NCBI GenBank assembly: GCA_012518475.1
Contig: JAAYSB010000375.1
Location: 1 to 13,540, forward strand
From: Intrasporangiaceae bacterium
Lineage (GTDB): Bacteria; Actinomycetota; Actinomycetes; Actinomycetales; Dermatophilaceae
Length of the DNA: 13,540 bases
Direction: 5' to 3'
Each line of letters begins with the position of its first letter. Position 1 is the stretch's first letter. The notes under the pieces were generated by a model, which saw only the letters and a program-made list of their open reading frames with translations, made no database searches and was not told the DNA's origin. The position numbers and the translations under genes were made by a program. Below, piece after piece: positions 12,563-13,540 of the stretch.

Positions 12563-12568
12563 AGGCTA
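12563..12568 (-). promoter_or_regulatory. -10 box before the small membrane protein
   Basis: TAGCCT on the minus strand is followed by GAAGGG and then ATG 12556. The six-base gap fits leaderless initiation; GAAGGG also resembles a ribosome binding site but touches the ATG, which is too close. Confidence 0.4.
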
Positions 12569-12609
12569 GGCGTTCTCGAGCGTGGGAAGGGGGTTGAGTG
12601 CACCCTGAG

Positions 12610-13540
12610 TCAGTCGTTGTCCTCACTGATGACGGTGCCCCCGAGGAGGCGCCTGACGACCTCCTCGCCCACTTCACCGGAGGCTTCGATGTCCTCGTCA
12701 TCGTCACTGATGGCGTCCGGATCATCGGTGAGGTCCTCCGGCCGGGCGACTGGTGGCGGGGCGGACGCGGGCGACGGGACGACCGGGGTCATGGTCGCAG
12801 GAGCGCCGCTCCCGTTCACCCCGGCAGCATCCGACGAGGGTTCAGCGGCCCCGGTCCGGGCCGGGGTCCGGCCGAGCGGGTCGTCACCATCCGTTGCCCA
12901 GGACGGCGCCGACGAGGCAGCTGGCGGTGCGCTGCTCCAGTCCGGCCCGCCGGCGGACGGAGTCCGGGCGGGCATGAAGTCCGGTGCCGCACTCCCAGCG
13001 TCCGCGGGCGATGCACCTGAACCGACTGATCCGGACGGCTCCGGGCGACGCTGAGGAGCCTGCGGTGCAGGCGGCTGGAGCGCGTCTGCCGACGGCTGCG
13101 CCGGTCCACCGAGTGCTGTGGGCGTCGTGACTGCGCCGGCCGAGGCGGCGGTTCCTTTTCCTGCGTCCTTGGCCGAGTCCGAGACGACACCCTCGACCTT
13201 CGCGTTGATCCCGAGGACCTCGAGCAGGGCCTCCTGGACGAAAGCCGGATGTGCCCCGCGGCGGAAGGTCTCGGCCAGGCCGGTGGTCTCGATCGCGAGG
13301 ACGAGCCGCGATCCGTCGAAAGTGAGCGGTTGAGCGTTCGCGGACACGAGCGTCCAGGTCACCCGCTTGTTGCGGGACAGCCAGTCGAGGATGTCCGGCC
13401 AGGCCCGCACCACGGCAGCCTGGTCGAGCCCACCGGCCGCGGGGGTATGCGTCGGCTGGCTCGGCGCCGGCGACGCCTCCGCAGCAGGCGGCTGCGGGAC
13501 CGGACGCTCCAGCGCCGGCGGCTGGCCGGAGTGGGCGGCC
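12610..13540 (-). CDS. dnaX: DNA polymerase III subunit gamma/tau, C-terminal part
   Basis: The frame is open to the right edge; 309 residues are visible and the AAA+ clamp-loader domain lies outside the window. The start of the visible part is a Pro/Ala-rich linker. A folded segment follows: VVRAWPDILDWLSRNKRVTW, then SANAQPLTFDGSRLVLAI, FRRGAHPAFVQEALLEVLG and INAKVEGVV, the C-terminal tau-type domain seen in actinobacterial DnaX. After this come about 150 residues of low-complexity Pro/Ala/Ser/Gly sequence, then an acidic stretch (DDDEDIEASGEV) and the conserved end EEVVRRLLGGTVISEDND, which matches the L-G-A-x-V-I-E-E type tail of these proteins. The clamp loader uses the N-terminal domain to load the sliding clamp; the C-terminal parts contact the polymerase in well-studied bacteria. 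Low sequence complexity in the linker is normal for this family. Confidence 0.85.
   Translation of the reverse strand, partial: AAHSGQPPALERPVPQPPAAEASPAPSQPTHTPAAGGLDQAAVVRAWPDILDWLSRNKRVTWTLVSANAQPLTFDGSRLVLAIETTGLAETFRRGAHPAFVQEALLEVLGINAKVEGVVSDSAKDAGKGTAASAGAVTTPTALGGPAQPSADALQPPAPQAPQRRPEPSGSVGSGASPADAGSAAPDFMPARTPSAGGPDWSSAPPAASSAPSWATDGDDPLGRTPARTGAAEPSSDAAGVNGSGAPATMTPVVPSPASAPPPVARPEDLTDDPDAISDDDEDIEASGEVGEEVVRRLLGGTVISEDND

Noticed and set aside
12389..13054. Plus-strand open frames opposite the dnaX linker
   Set aside because: The minus-strand frame has the DnaX C-terminal domain and tail; the plus-strand frames are biased shadows of a repetitive linker.
12700..13100. Repeats in the dnaX linker as a possible tandem repeat array
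   Set aside because: They are irregular Pro/Ala/Ser codon runs without a fixed period, normal for actinobacterial DnaX linkers.
1..13540. A defence island, CRISPR array, mobile element or biosynthetic gene cluster
   Set aside because: No nuclease, helicase-defence, transposase, integrase, repeat-spacer or synthase motifs were found; nearly all genes are housekeeping or catabolic.

Overview
The window looks like chromosomal DNA from a GC-rich actinobacterium, most likely a member of the Micrococcales or a relative. The evidence is strong G/C bias at third codon positions, frequent GTG starts, a dnaX/recR/DUF5063/aspartokinase neighbourhood typical of Actinomycetota, and many start codons sitting 6-7 bases after a TANNNT -10 box (leaderless transcription). 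I cannot name a genus. I see no tRNA, rRNA, insertion sequence, prophage or CRISPR array.

Layout. 1-663: the 3' end of a DUF3048 (YerB-type) gene. 763-4104: a plus-strand run of a thiolase, tryptophan 2,3-dioxygenase (kynA) and kynureninase (kynU); kynA and kynU overlap by one base. 4115-4885 (minus): a convergent alpha/beta hydrolase that could be the missing N-formylkynurenine formamidase. If so, the locus encodes tryptophan to anthranilate plus alanine. 5001-5156 (minus): an unrecognised 51-residue ORF with a perfect-stem terminator, divergent from a LysR-type regulator (5248-6147). The 91-bp AT-rich spacer between them is packed with dyads and repeats. 6125-11224 (minus): recR, DUF5063, lysC, an asd-like gene and a pyrophosphate-dependent phosphofructokinase, with hairpins that may divide them into units. 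11269-12556: a heavy-metal-binding small protein, a PlsC-type acyltransferase and a two-helix membrane protein. 12610-13540 (minus): the C-terminal part of dnaX, cut by the window end.

The most notable observation is the asd-like gene directly downstream of aspartokinase. It keeps the aspartate-semialdehyde dehydrogenase fold, the Gln, Arg and His motifs and the C-terminal signature, but the catalytic cysteine of the N-P-N-C-T motif is alanine (N-P-G-A-T) and its phosphate-binding loop is altered. It may be a pseudoenzyme or a repurposed paralogue in the place of the normal enzyme. Other points of interest are the regulatory spacer at 5157-5247, the repeated leaderless promoter layout, the predicted alpha/beta-hydrolase formamidase, and the absence of ybaB between dnaX and recR.

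All identifications come from reading motifs by eye. No database search was possible.
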